Assembly (NCBI GenBank): GCA_002751075.1
Contig: NAOQ01000008.1
Location: 274,306 to 319,181 of the forward strand
DNA: 44,876 nucleotides
Origin: Ichthyophonus hoferi
Taxonomy: Eukaryota > Opisthokonta > Ichthyosporea > Ichthyophonida > Ichthyophonidae
Direction of reading: 5' to 3'
Shown here: piece after piece, positions 1 to 10,289 of the stretch
Position numbering within the stretch: the first letter of the stretch is position 1
How the letters are laid out: the number at the start of each line of letters is the position of its first letter
Notes under the pieces: generated by a model
Seen by the model: the letters and a program-made list of their open reading frames with translations, nothing else
Told to the model about the DNA's origin: nothing
The model's database searches: none
Made by a program: the position numbers and the translations under genes

Positions 1-250
1 AGTATAGTATAGTATAATATAGTATAATATAGTATAGTATAGTATAGTATAATATAGTATAATATAGTATAGTATAGTATAGTATAGTACGGTATAGTGT
101 AATATAATATAATATAATATAATATAATATAATATTATGTAGTATAACATAGTATAATATAATTTCATACAATACAGTTAGTATAGTATAGTATTGTATT
201 GTATTGTATAGTGTAGTATAATACATTATAATATAATCTAGTATAATATA
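1..250. repeat. AGTAT/AATAT pentanucleotide array (left edge)
   Basis: The first ~160 bases are almost pure 5-bp units AGTAT alternating with AATAT; the pattern decays through about position 250. The array runs off the left edge of the window, so its full length is unknown. Related pentamer arrays recur at 717-810, 3172-3200, 3765-3830, 14690-14745 and 15745-15970, several of them inside introns. Confidence 0.95.
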
Positions 251-407
251 GCACAACAGAATCTCACATTATACAAGATACAATATCTACATACACATAC
301 ACCCAAACATAGGTACATATATATCTGCATTCCTACCTACCTACTTGTTTACAAGCATATATCAATATAATAATAAGTAAGAAAATTAATAATCTACAAA
401 TAGAAAC

Positions 408-2287
408 ATGGTAATTAACAGACAACCAATAGGGATCTTAACTAGATCTTCACAGACTGACGGGAAATACTCATTTAATACCACAACGGGTGTACTTGCG
501 GCCGAAGGTTTAAAACTGGGCACTGCTATGACCTTGTATACTAGAGCGTATGTGTTGGGATGAGGGGATGGGGTTGTAATTATAATTATAGTTTTATATG
601 TATGCGTGTATATGGATAATATGATTATTATTATTACACGCATAACAGAAGATCTGTTTTATGCACAAAAGTATATACACCATGTTTACTATCCACATAT
701 AGTATAGTATGCTATAATATAAGGTAATATAATATAATATAATATAATATAGGGTAATATAAGGTAATGTGATATAATATAATATAAGGTAATACAATAT
801 AATATAATACGTTCTGGCGACTCCATATGCTTACAGCCCTATACCTATACCCATATCTCTACCTATATCTATACATCTACCACTTCGTGCAGACTATACG
901 GTTATCATAGGCATGTATATATTATTTTTTTGGAGCCAGCCTCCGGACCAATCAACAATAAACAATAATATTTATATATGATGTTTTAAACTTGTATAGA
1001 CCAATATAATCAGTCCGATGTCCATTCATTCCCTCCAAATAGTCTATCATAACGTTCAGTTAAAAATTCATTATATTTTGCACACCAATAAGCGTTGATT
1101 TATAGTAGGATAAGAGCTGAAATTAGAAACCAATAAAGAAAAATGATTGGTGTAGGAGTATAAAGTTGGGCTCATATATATACATGTACCTCTCCCTCCC
1201 TCCCTCCCTATACTTACCCACTGATATTTATCCAATCAGATACGGAGTTGGAAGTTTTGGCAAGGAATTCTTAGCCAATAAGAATCTGTTGAAGCTATAT
1301 TTTGTTCCCGCCTTTCTATATTGCATATATAATAATCTGACTTATATTAATTTGGCCAATTATGACCCCACTTCCTACTTTTTACTATTACAATTTCGAG
1401 TAGTGGTAACGGGGGTTGTATTTCTATGGATATTTGAGAAGAAGTTGTCAAAGAGACAGTGGTAGGTTGCTGTGGTTGCTATGGTTACTATGGCAATGTA
1501 TTGTATGATTGGTTGGTTGTGTTTTAATACAGTATAATGTAATAGAATACAATACAATATATTATATGCTCTATTAGTCGCATAAATTGTAAGATAATAC
1601 ATTATAATACAATATATTTTATTATATTGTATTATATTTATTTGACTATATATAATTACAATAACCACATAAGAGCTCCAAACATTTATACATTTCTTAT
1701 ATTATATGTTTATTTTCTTACACATATTATAGCATATTCATTATGCATATAAGCATCCTTCCATTGTCTTATATGTGAATACCATCTATATATGTTTTAT
1801 CATGTGTAATCACACATATATTAATCCAATGTATGTGTATAGTGATACGTTGATAGTGGCCAGCCAGTTTTAATTTTAGTTTTTAAATGGATTACTATTG
1901 GTTTAATATAGACTATGCATAAACGCACCTGCCATTGGTAAATCGGTGTGGAGAATTTAAAAATAGTTAAAATTAAAATGTTGTATTATTGGTTCAATGT
2001 ATATACTATACATAACAATAAGGTGATTATATTTATCAAATTATGTATTTATAGATTTCACCAACTGTTTGGCTGTTGCTATGGTGATAGTGAACTGTGC
2101 AATTCATTATGATTGACAGTGATATTCAATCAACCACAGGGGTTCTCTGATTATATTGACCTTGGGATGTATCTTGAAGGAATATGGCACTAGAATTCGT
2201 GATAACAATGATAATGCTGTACAGGTCAGTTAGTATTAGTATTATTATTACTATTATTGTTAGTATTACTGTTATTGTTATTATCAC

Positions 2288-2350
<63 letters not shown>

Positions 2351-3504
2351 TACTATTATTATTATTTTATTAATGGAAGATATCATATTATAACATATCA
2401 CACAATACTATATATACTATATAATATAATACACCCACTAAGGTAAACTTTATACAAACATATATACATACACACACTGACTCAAGCTCTCTGAATGGGA
2501 ATGGGAAATTCCATATGTACCTACATTCCCAGACCCATAGCGGGAATTTCTATATACACACAGGACTTATCCTTGTTCAAGTATTTTGCTCCTGTTTCGC
2601 TGGAGTTTATAACGAAAAATTGCTAAAGCAAGAAGGACAGCAAGTTCCTCTGATGATGCAGAATACTTTTATGTATTTGGATAGTATGATTGCTAATATC
2701 ATATTTTTGATTTTCAAGGGAGAGTTTTTTGAGGTATAGATATATATGTACATGGACGCTTGCTTTTTACACACACTCTCCTTCTACCACCTATATATTC
2801 TTTTATAACCGGGCATATTATAGGGATATAATTTCTTTTGATTATAAACATACCAATTCAAGTATACTATTTATAAACCCACATATATACCCAAACTCAT
2901 ACATGACCCACATCCTATCACAGGCACTGTCATTTACCAATCTATCGGCTCTTATGAGTGGAATTGTGATTGCAGTTATTGTCAACAATGCTGCAATAGG
3001 CCTAATTACCTCTCTGTTTCTGAAGAAACTAAATTCAGTTGTTAAGGTATGGATGTATGAGTATATATCTTTTCTTATACAATACAATAGAGCGGAGTGG
3101 AGTGATGCAATATCCCATTTTATATTTTATAATACAGTATATTTTCTCTAATATCCTATCTATAAATTCGTGTAATATAATATAATATAATACTGTATCA
3201 TATGGTACAATAGAAGATAGTATAATAATTTACTATGTAAGTTAATGGAATATACTACAATTCAATACAAAGCAAAGCAATATATCATACCAGCCAATTA
3301 AATCAATGCCTACTCAAACCATGCCTCTCCCTCTCCCTCTCCCAGGTGTATGCATCATCTATTGAGCTGATGCTCACTGCCTATCTATCCTGGATCATAT
3401 TTGGTATCCCTGTAGACATCTATACCTTCATATCATTGATGTTAGTTATTGTTGCAGTATATATGTATGTTATTGATCCAATCAAACCCACTCTACCTAA
3501 ATAG
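408..3504 (+). CDS. Nucleotide-sugar transporter, SLC35A type (six exons seen, 5' end uncertain)
   Basis: Multi-pass Golgi/ER antiporter that exchanges a nucleotide sugar for the nucleoside monophosphate; substrate not predictable here. Proposed exons: 408-547, 1240-1461, 2140-2224, 2533-2733, 2924-3046 and 3346-3504. All junctions are GT..AG and the phases agree (2, 2, 0, 0, 0), giving 309 residues if translation starts at the ATG at 408. Family features in order: SQTDGKYSFNTTTGVLAAEG loop/TM2, PAFLYCIYNNLTY and the following FLLLQFRVVVTGV helix, LTLGCILKEYG, QVFCSCFAGVYNEKLLK, QNTFMYLDS, VNNAAIGLITSLFLKKLNSV, then YASSIELMLTAYLSWIIFGIP. The usual first membrane helix is missing ahead of residue 1. 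Either an upstream exon spliced near 421 lies in the repeat-rich left edge or beyond the window, or the protein is short. An AATAAA signal lies at 3596. The exact subfamily is uncertain; the family call is firm. Confidence 0.88.
717..810. repeat. AATAT/AAGGT-AATAT pentamer array in an intron
   Basis: Five-base units AATAT with GGTAAT variants fill this part of the first visible intron (548-1239) of the sugar-nucleotide transporter gene. Confidence 0.85.
2234..2368. repeat. TAT trinucleotide microsatellite in an intron
   Basis: An interrupted (TAT)n tract with a near-perfect core from about 2290 to 2345. It lies in the intron 2225-2532 of the transporter gene. The long Ile-rich reading frames on both strands here are artefacts of the repeat. 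Confidence 0.95.
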
Positions 3505-4190
3505 TTGTGCATTGTTTGCTGATGTTATAATGACCAATGACTGATATTCATTTAATTCAAGGCTTTTGCCAATCTACTATGATATATACTGCAAAAATAA
3601 ACTAGATAATGTACACGGCTAAAACTTTATTATTATTTATGTGTTTTAAATATATGTTAAATTGTAATTTTAAATTCTGTAATACAACCTGTGCATTAAA
3701 TTTTATTGAACTAATTATTTGGCTTTGCAAGTTTATAACTTACAATATTTAATGATATGATTTGATATAGTATGGTATAATAAGATATGAAATGATATTA
3801 TATTGTATAACATGGAATGATATGATATCACATGACTCGGTTATGTCAGTGGACAGTGCAGGAGAGTTGCCCTGCTTGTTTGCATGGTACAGGTGTAGTT
3901 TTGTATATTTTTGAAGCTATGTTGTACTGTGCTGAAACCTGTGTAATATAATATGATTGACCAATTGAAATGTTAGTTGATGTTCATTGAAAGTTCCTAC
4001 TAAGGAGTAATGCTGGTTGAACTAAATACTTGGATTTGTATTATCTGTTAAGTTCCAAGTAAACGTTGTCAATTAAAACTGGGCTTCCTGCAGTAATAAG
4101 GATATCATAAATGTAACTTGTCATAGCAATGGCGTTGTCCATACTAGAACCCTTTTAAATTTACAAACAAAGAATGGCCACTCAGAATCC
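3505..4190. other. Intergenic, 3' of transporter gene
   Basis: Holds the transporter's probable polyadenylation signal (3596-3601) and a short pentamer-rich patch (3765-3830). No coding signal or RNA gene was recognised. Confidence 0.6.
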
Positions 4191-4192
4191 TT

Positions 4193-4393
4193 CTAGCTAG
4201 ATGGTTTTGCCATGCTAATGTCATCAGTTGAAGCACAATTTAACAGTGCTTCATTAACATCAACACAATCCATTTTCATGTCTATTTTGACTGCATATGC
4301 AATCATAGAACAAATTGTTTTTATTGTTGCAATTGGAGATTCACCATGTAGGTAGTCACACGCATCCCGTTGGCATTGTGGTGATATCACCAT
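4193..4393 (-). CDS. Unrecognised 66-codon ORF
   Basis: An open frame starting MVISPQCQRDACDYL and ending DDISMAKPSS, mixed in composition and not low-complexity, lying among decayed coding pieces. I recognise no family. It could be a fragment of an old transposon or a chance ORF; no promoter or splice context supports it. Confidence 0.2.
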   Translation of the reverse strand: MVISPQCQRDACDYLHGESPIATIKTICSMIAYAVKIDMKMDCVDVNEALLNCASTDDISMAKPSS

Positions 4394-4468
4394 GTAAACT
4401 ATTCTCTAGGCAACCACCCTCACAAGGTTTGGACCCTGCCACCATTTCTACTACTAATTAAGAATTAA

Positions 4469-4951
4469 GAGGGCCCACTGGTACTATTCATACATGGGGA
4501 ACAAACGGCTAGTGGAGGGACTCTACAGGAACCCAGGGTAACAGAAATGGGTACAAGAGATGGCAATATACAGGAAAAGTTGAACAACACTATGCCACAA
4601 CTCACAGGATAGGGGGAAAAAGAGCTACCACCATCAACACAGGTGTCCTTGGGGAATCTGGATTTTCTCACCACAATGGACTATGGACAAGCGTTTGAAG
4701 GGCATTTCCATTTCATAAGTTTTCAACAGCAATTTTCTGGTATTATGCCAATGCATGGCAATAGTCCAGCCTTTGTTTGATATACTATTGGAGGTTTTGA
4801 ATAACAGACCAATAATTTTAATGGCTATACTGGCCAGGGTGGTTTTATACAAACCCCTGGATATTTTCCATACATGGGGACGCAGGATCAACTATCATAC
4901 CACAACATGAACGGCAACTACAGTTACATTGAGACACAACTACGTGCCTAG
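4469..4951 (+). pseudogene. Decayed Gln/Gly/Asn/Tyr-rich protein fragment
   Basis: One reading frame stays recognisably protein-like for 160 codons, from EGPLVLFIHGEQ to the terminal stop at 4949, interrupted by three in-frame stops (TAG, TGA, TAA). The C-terminal half is compositionally striking: FQQQFSGIMPMHGNSPAF, NNFNGYTGQGGFIQTPGYF, PYMGTQDQLSYHNMNGNY. This resembles the prion-like tails of fungal RNA-binding or transcription proteins. There is no conserved domain, so function cannot be assigned. It is most simply a dead copy or an abandoned exon of a host gene; origin in a transposon ORF is possible, given the neighbours. Confidence 0.5.
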
Positions 4952-5484
4952 ACCATCAGCATTCATAAACCCATGAATGTCATTGAGGGGAAATTGTTGT
5001 TATAATAAGCTAGTACGTATATAGATTTAATTAATTATGATTGTGTGAAGTACCTGTTACCAACCTCTCCATGATGGGTTAGGGTTTTTGTACATAGAAC
5101 TTAATCAGTAAGGAACCATTGGATTAGCGGTACAAGACTATTAATTGAGATGTTTTAATTAATAGTAATTAGTTTTCACAAAGATTATGGTTATCGATTA
5201 GATTGCGATCAGAACAAAGCTTTAATTGTAACCTTGGGACATTATTCATGGCTAACTTCACTGCTACTTAAGTAGTTACGATAAGATTAACACCCATATC
5301 ATTTCGATCCTTCCAATGTCTTTATATATTTTAATAATGTACCATATTAAGTTTACTGACTGGGATTCAGTAAAGATGGCGAAAAGTGCAGAAACCATAT
5401 AGCGCCTACTAAGATTTCATACAAGGACCGGAAATTTATTAAATAACTTCATATGTATTAAGCCAACATTGTTCTTAATTGATT

Positions 5485-5909
5485 ATGACCAAGTCCAAGT
5501 CGTCTGATAAAACAAAATCAACTAAGCGACCAATTTTACTTACTCCTCAATTTATAAAACGGTCTACTCGCATTGAAAAAAAAAGGTTACGGTTCCTTCT
5601 TCTGATTCTTCATTTGGTAATTCATCAACAATCCGTACGGACACCACCAAACGATTTATACCACTTCCACTAATTTCTCTTTCCGTTCAAGTACCTTACA
5701 ATCCAAGCTCATCGGAAACTACAACATCTTCTGACTCCGAAACGGTTTTAACTTCTTTTTCAGATACAGATACAAATATATCCGAGATCAACAAAGACAA
5801 TTACGATTGAATTAATCCTGGCCAGTCAAGGTCTGCACCAACTAGCAATTTTAATGGACAACCGTCACAAAGCATTGGTTCTCGGGGACTACAACCAGAA
5901 TTTTACTAG
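5485..5909 (+). pseudogene. Decayed Ser/Thr-rich basic-to-acidic ORF
   Basis: Begins MTKSKSSDKTKSTKRPILL with a Lys/Ser-rich N-terminus, then RSTRIEKK. At a run of nine A (5576-5584) the coding signal moves to another frame and continues as a Ser/Thr/Asp-rich stretch (VTVPSSDSSFGNSS, then SSSETTTSSDSETV). It passes one TGA at 5808 and ends at the TAG at 5907. One more A in the run would keep frame, so the shift may be real or a homopolymer sequencing error. The KKK-x-x-x-x-SSDS pattern is reminiscent of the basic ORF family seen at 5906-6190, 9331-9600 and 41830-42105, but the match is weak. No known domain. It ends tail to tail with the minus-strand ORF, overlapping it by four bases. Confidence 0.45.
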
Positions 5910-6190
5910 GGACTGACTCCACCGCACTCTGTGTCAGAATCTGCTAAATTCACAGATTTACAATGGCTATCATTATCTACAATTATAGACTGTCGGTCTA
6001 TCTTACCATTAGAACTTATGTCAAGTTCCTCTGGAAGATTCCTACAAATTTCTTCCTCACTGTCAGAGGAGAATCTAATCCTTAATTTCTTCTTGGCCAT
6101 GGATCCAATCTTATTCATAGTAAGCATTGCTGTCCTCTTCTTAATCCTGGTAATATTTGGTATGGGCATCTGTCTCCTTGAAACTACCAT
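5906..6190 (-). CDS. Basic 'KK-x-R-x-x-FSSDS' ORF family, copy 1
   Basis: Open frame of 94 codons beginning MVVSRRQMPIPNITRIKKR, then MAKKKLRIRFSSDSEEEIC and an acidic Ser/Asp-rich tail. I call this strand rather than the overlapping plus-strand ORF because the same protein pattern recurs at 9331-9600 (plus) and 41830-42105 (minus). Copy 2 shares PI, R-x-K, T-x-M-x-T and the KKK..FS..DS spacing with identical length over 27 residues between the PI and the basic run. The basic patch could bind DNA or act as a nuclear localisation signal. Family unknown; it is most likely the N-terminal ORF of a transposon or a multicopy host gene. This copy has no internal stop but may be truncated. Confidence 0.5.
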   Translation of the reverse strand: MVVSRRQMPIPNITRIKKRTAMLTMNKIGSMAKKKLRIRFSSDSEEEICRNLPEELDISSNGKIDRQSIIVDNDSHCKSVNLADSDTECGGVSP

Positions 6191-6209
6191 AACTAATCCC
6201 TACTAACGA

Positions 6210-6960
6210 CACAAAGAAATTAAATCTTTGGTATGGGACTTTTATTGTGATGACTCATATCACAGAAAGAAGCCAGACTAAGTCTATGTATTCTGGTTAT
6301 ATAGCTGTTGGCTCAAGTCAATACCGGTTGACCTTGTGATAAACACTAGAGATATATATATTCCCATTTAGGAGTTCTCCAATAGTGTGCTATTAGCAAC
6401 ATATTTTCCAATAATTATTCAAAGAATCATCCTGTTGCTACATATCTTGTTTGTTTCATGTATCATTATGTATATTTTAAAACCAATGGCCAACACTATC
6501 TAATAAACCACAGTGAATTCCCGAATTAGACTTCACTTAGCACACTAGTCTTAATTAAATATAATCAGAGACACCATGTAATTAATTAATTACTATTCAT
6601 AATTTCTAACTCTTACAAACCAATTGTAACCTCATTTTAAAACGCTATTGACTATTTAAAAGTACAAAGCAAATTGAGCAATCAATTATGTACATTTTCA
6701 TACAAAACATCATGAAGAATTGCGCCTAATACTTGTGAAATCTGAAATATTTTGTCACTCTGTTCCTCAAGAATCTCTTGCTATTGCTATCAGCAGTCAA
6801 ATCAATATGCCAATGTATACAGATCTTACACTTAGCAGCATGAGATGGCTGAAAGTGTAAGACTCAACTCAACCAATCTTCTAGGTTTATCATTAATGAA
6901 CTCATGGGTCACACATGAAGAGTGGTAGTCAAATATCTACCCATGTTTATTTTCCATGAT
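6210..6960. other. Intergenic AT-rich stretch
   Basis: No coding frame or RNA gene recognised. Contains scattered ATTAATTAAT runs. Confidence 0.5.
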
Positions 6961-6964
6961 AGTT

Positions 6965-7348
6965 GAAGAATGCCTGGTTCCTCCTCATCCACCTCTACCA
7001 TCACTCAATGAACTTACGTTCCAAGAGAAGGCAGCAGGAGACCTGCACTGCCAAGTAATTTTGCAGCATGTGTGACATGCACTTGACATTAGTGAATACA
7101 GTTTAGCTTTTTCTATATAGACCAGCATCAAGCACCAGCTTAGTATCAACATGGTTGATAATCCGAGAGAGCTCATGAATGACTGGGATAATATAAGACT
7201 AAGACTTAAAGAGACAGTTTCAAATTTTATTTTGAAATGCAATGAACTAGTCATAAAACTAGCAACTTGTAACCGTTTTAATATTCTGAGTCTTATCTAT
7301 GGAAAAACAGTGAGTGAAATTCATTCCTTAAAACCATACAGTGAATGA
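6965..7348 (+). pseudogene. Unrecognised decayed ORF
   Basis: One plus-strand frame reads protein-like from about VPPHPPLPSLNELTFQEKAA through HALDISEYSLAFSI and on into an open stretch from the ATG at 7151 (MVDNPRELMNDWDNIRLRL, ending IHSLKPYSE at 7348). Two in-frame stops interrupt it, one of them a TGA flanked by HV and HALD. The alternating charged/hydrophobic pattern suggests an alpha-helical protein, perhaps a transposase piece, but no family motif was recognised. Confidence 0.35.
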
Positions 7349-7399
7349 GATTTATTCCTTAGAACCATACACATCATGGGGTATAGGTTTTGAAACATC

Positions 7400-9320
7400 A
7401 ACTGCCTAACAACAAGTATCAGTCCCTTAACTTTTGGACCCTTTCTATAAAATTAAAAATAGACTGTATCAAGAAGGTTATAATCAAAATAAACAGCCAG
7501 TGAGGGTGACAGCATTTATAACTGAAAAAAACTTAAAAAACCATTAGATGCCACATTTGTAATAAGCTTGGGTACAAAGGTTTTGAGTATTCCAGTGTTA
7601 ACAGAGAGTAAGGGGGAAAATAATTTTGTTATGATAAGAAATTTTAATAAGAAATCATGACCACAAGCAATTGCATGAACCACCAATATTTCTGATTAAA
7701 TCACATAAACTCATACTTCCCAAAGCTCCAATGTTCCGGGAGCAGTAAGAGCAACTGTAATCGGGACTTATCCAGTACCCCAGCAAGGCAAGCACTGTAA
7801 CCAACACACCCACAAGTATTATTGTATTATTGTTATACAAACTAGTTTTATACACATAAATAAACTAATAGGTAGGAGCTTTATCCTAATAACTTTATTA
7901 TGCACGTTGTTATCAGTAACAAATGCAATATACTTAGTGCTTATATATATGATGGATTAGGTTCAGAATCAATCAAGAACTGATTTTAACATATAGTACA
8001 TAGAAAGCTTTAATATTTTTTAAAGCATTTCAGCCACTGCCAGAGTTTAGCTGAAAGCTTCATAATGTCTTGTCTAAAAATACTTATTGTTTAGAAAGCA
8101 TTTTACCTCTAAATGTTAGAAAGTACTTAGAAGAAGGTATTAATCAGTAATTCAGACTTAAACACCAATTAATGTTAATTAATTAGTTCAACAATGTCAA
8201 TAATTCTATATAATTAGAACTAGATGCTTAGTGCAGTCTAGAGTGTAAATATATCATGATTTTTAAATTTTTTTGGTCATTGATTTTAAATTGTACACAT
8301 AGTGTTTGGATACACATGTGATATGTAGATTTATGAATGATTCCTTGAATAGTCACTGTTTGTTTTGTTTATGACACATATGATTCATAACAACCTAAAT
8401 GACGCTTTGAAGAATCATTGGCAACTTGCTAATAGCAACAGCTGTTACGTAAGTTCTTGAATGATCTTTTGAGTAATCATTGAAAAATTGCTTATAAAAG
8501 CATGCTACAAAACAGTCACGCCTGAGTTACTATTGTGGGGCATGTTTATACATGTGCAATAATGATGTGAGCAACTTAGCTTAAGACAATCTAACCACCA
8601 TATAACCAGCATCCCCAGACTTAGTATTAAAAATATGAGTAAAATTAAAATGTTTTCTTCTAATTCTACTCTTATTCTATTTTCTTTTAATATATCAATC
8701 TTTTCTACGCCTTATTGGATGTTATATAAGTGAAATATTTGTTTAACTAAGTAGAGCTAAACCTAGTCTTAGTCTTTTTTGATGATTGGCATCAATCAAT
8801 AATAATGCCCTATCAGTGTCAGTGGAATTGTGGAAAGATATAAAGTGTGCTTATGTATGTATATTCCTTAATAGCTTTTCTATGTGTTCACTACACATGA
8901 TTTTTGGTTTTGCAGTGTGCTTTCTTAAATAGAGACTACTGATTAGTGGTAACTATATAAGGAAGTCATATGGTATGGCTTAGCCCATGAAGAATACTAG
9001 CACTGTTAGTATTCGTATATACCCCTCAGAATTGGATCGTGATAATCATTTAGTGTGATAGTCTAACTTTATCATAGAAAATAGAATGAAATATATTTTC
9101 ACTTTAGTTATATGAAATATATTTCCAAGGACCAATAAAACTATTTTCATTGGTGGATCCAGATGCATTTTCAGCATGTACTTAAAATAATAATCCTAAT
9201 TATGATCGTGTGGTATGATTTTTGTAACAATTGAAACCCTAAGTTTAGATCCTGATTACATAGAGTATAACAATGAAGTTAAGTACAATATATTTTTTAA
9301 TATTGTGGAGTAGTAATGAC
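7400..9320. other. Intergenic AT-rich stretch
   Basis: No ORF, splice structure, RNA gene or repeat family could be supported over about 1.9 kb. Two loosely similar segments around 8320-8370 and 8400-8500 share ATCATTG/AATGATT words, too weak to call a repeat. Confidence 0.5.
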
Positions 9321-9330
9321 AGTAAAGGGA

Positions 9331-9600
9331 AGAGAAACTCCAATTAATTATGCCTCCAGAACCAAATGTACGACTACTATGGCAACAATAATTTTTTTGA
9401 GATCTGTAGGTAAGAGGAAGCGACGTGTCCAGTTCTCATTGGATTCTAGTGACAAGAACCTAACCAGAAAACCATTGTGAAAACTTTGAGATAACTACAA
9501 GTTTGGAGTCAAGTAAATTTAGAAAAGGAACATCACATGCTCATGAATAGTGGAGCAGAGTCTACTAACAACTGTGAAGATTCCGACAAGAAAGGACTGT
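9331..9600 (+). pseudogene. Basic 'KK-x-R-x-x-FSSDS' ORF family, copy 2 (decayed)
   Basis: The plus-strand frame reads TPINYASRTKCTTTMATII and then GKRKRRVQFSLDSSDKNL before a TGA at 9478. It aligns with copy 1 (minus, 5906-6190) over the basic run and the FS-x-DS motif. It aligns at nucleotide level with copy 3 (41830-42105, minus), where TCCAGTTCTC and AGTGAC blocks are shared, and similarity continues loosely to about 9600 through further stops. Unknown function, clearly decayed. Confidence 0.5.
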
Positions 9601-9790
9601 AAATTAAAACCAAGTTGTATTAACTATATGAGCATTGGTTAATAAAGTTAAATATTTGAACTTAAATTTTGTCTGAAATATTCATGACTATCCTGGTCAG
9701 CATATCCCACACTGTAGGTCATGGTATGAATCTGGTGCAAGACTGTTCAATTCTGGATGAACACACAGGTAGGCCAAAATTCTGGTAATA

Positions 9791-10100
9791 AGCAGATCAT
9801 AAAATGATTGGCCTATTTTTAGTTGATAGCATAACGTTCTTAATTGGGTAAATTTATTGGTCAATACACAGAATGTGAGCCCTAACATCAAATGAAATAA
9901 TTAGTTAAAAAGCCAATTAAAGTGGGACACCATAGCATTAGATCATTTAGACAAGTCTGAATATTTCTAGTAGCCCTCGGTAGTCTACTGTGAAGTGTAA
10001 TAATCAATAAGGATATTTACAATCAATTCTATTGACATTAATAAACACAACTACGATTGATACATGCAATAAATGCATGTTGCAAAAAGATAAAAGGAAC
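9791..10100. repeat. 310-bp dispersed repeat, copy A
   Basis: Aligns with 28101-28413 (copy B) and 30154-30462 (copy C), all close to 310 bp. Shared blocks include GATCATAAAATGATTGG, AACGTTCTTAA, TTAGATCAT..GACA, GTGAAnTGnATTAA, CAAnAAGGAT and a terminal AAAGATAAAAGG. Divergence is high, so the family is old. It sits just upstream of the copia fossil at 10.3 kb, but no matching copy lies at that element's other end, so it is not supported as its LTR. Confidence 0.75.
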
Positions 10101-10289
10101 AGAAAGAATTAATCATACGAACAGTTCTAAACCCTAAAAACAATTTACAAAAATACAACAACTTTGAACAGGGTTAGCAGGCTTCCAACACGATCACTGT
10201 TCAATTCTGCTAGTAAAATCATAGTGACTACTCAACAGTTGAACAACAGAGACAACATAGTGAACACAGCTATGTAAATGAACCCTAAA

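Noticed and set aside
1-250. Telomere or subtelomeric repeat at the left edge
   Set aside because: The AGTAT/AATAT unit has no G-rich strand and similar arrays occur inside introns.
2126-2401. Ile-rich ORFs on both strands
   Set aside because: They are translations of the TAT microsatellite in a transporter intron.
5931-6206. 91-codon plus-strand ORF with hydrophobic C-terminus, as a membrane protein
   Set aside because: It lies opposite the minus-strand basic ORF, whose pattern recurs at two other loci; the hydrophobicity is its antisense shadow.
9791-10100. 310-bp repeat as the 5' LTR of copia element 1
   Set aside because: No similar sequence follows the RNase H end at 13.8-14.9 kb, and the other two copies have no copia sequence beside them.
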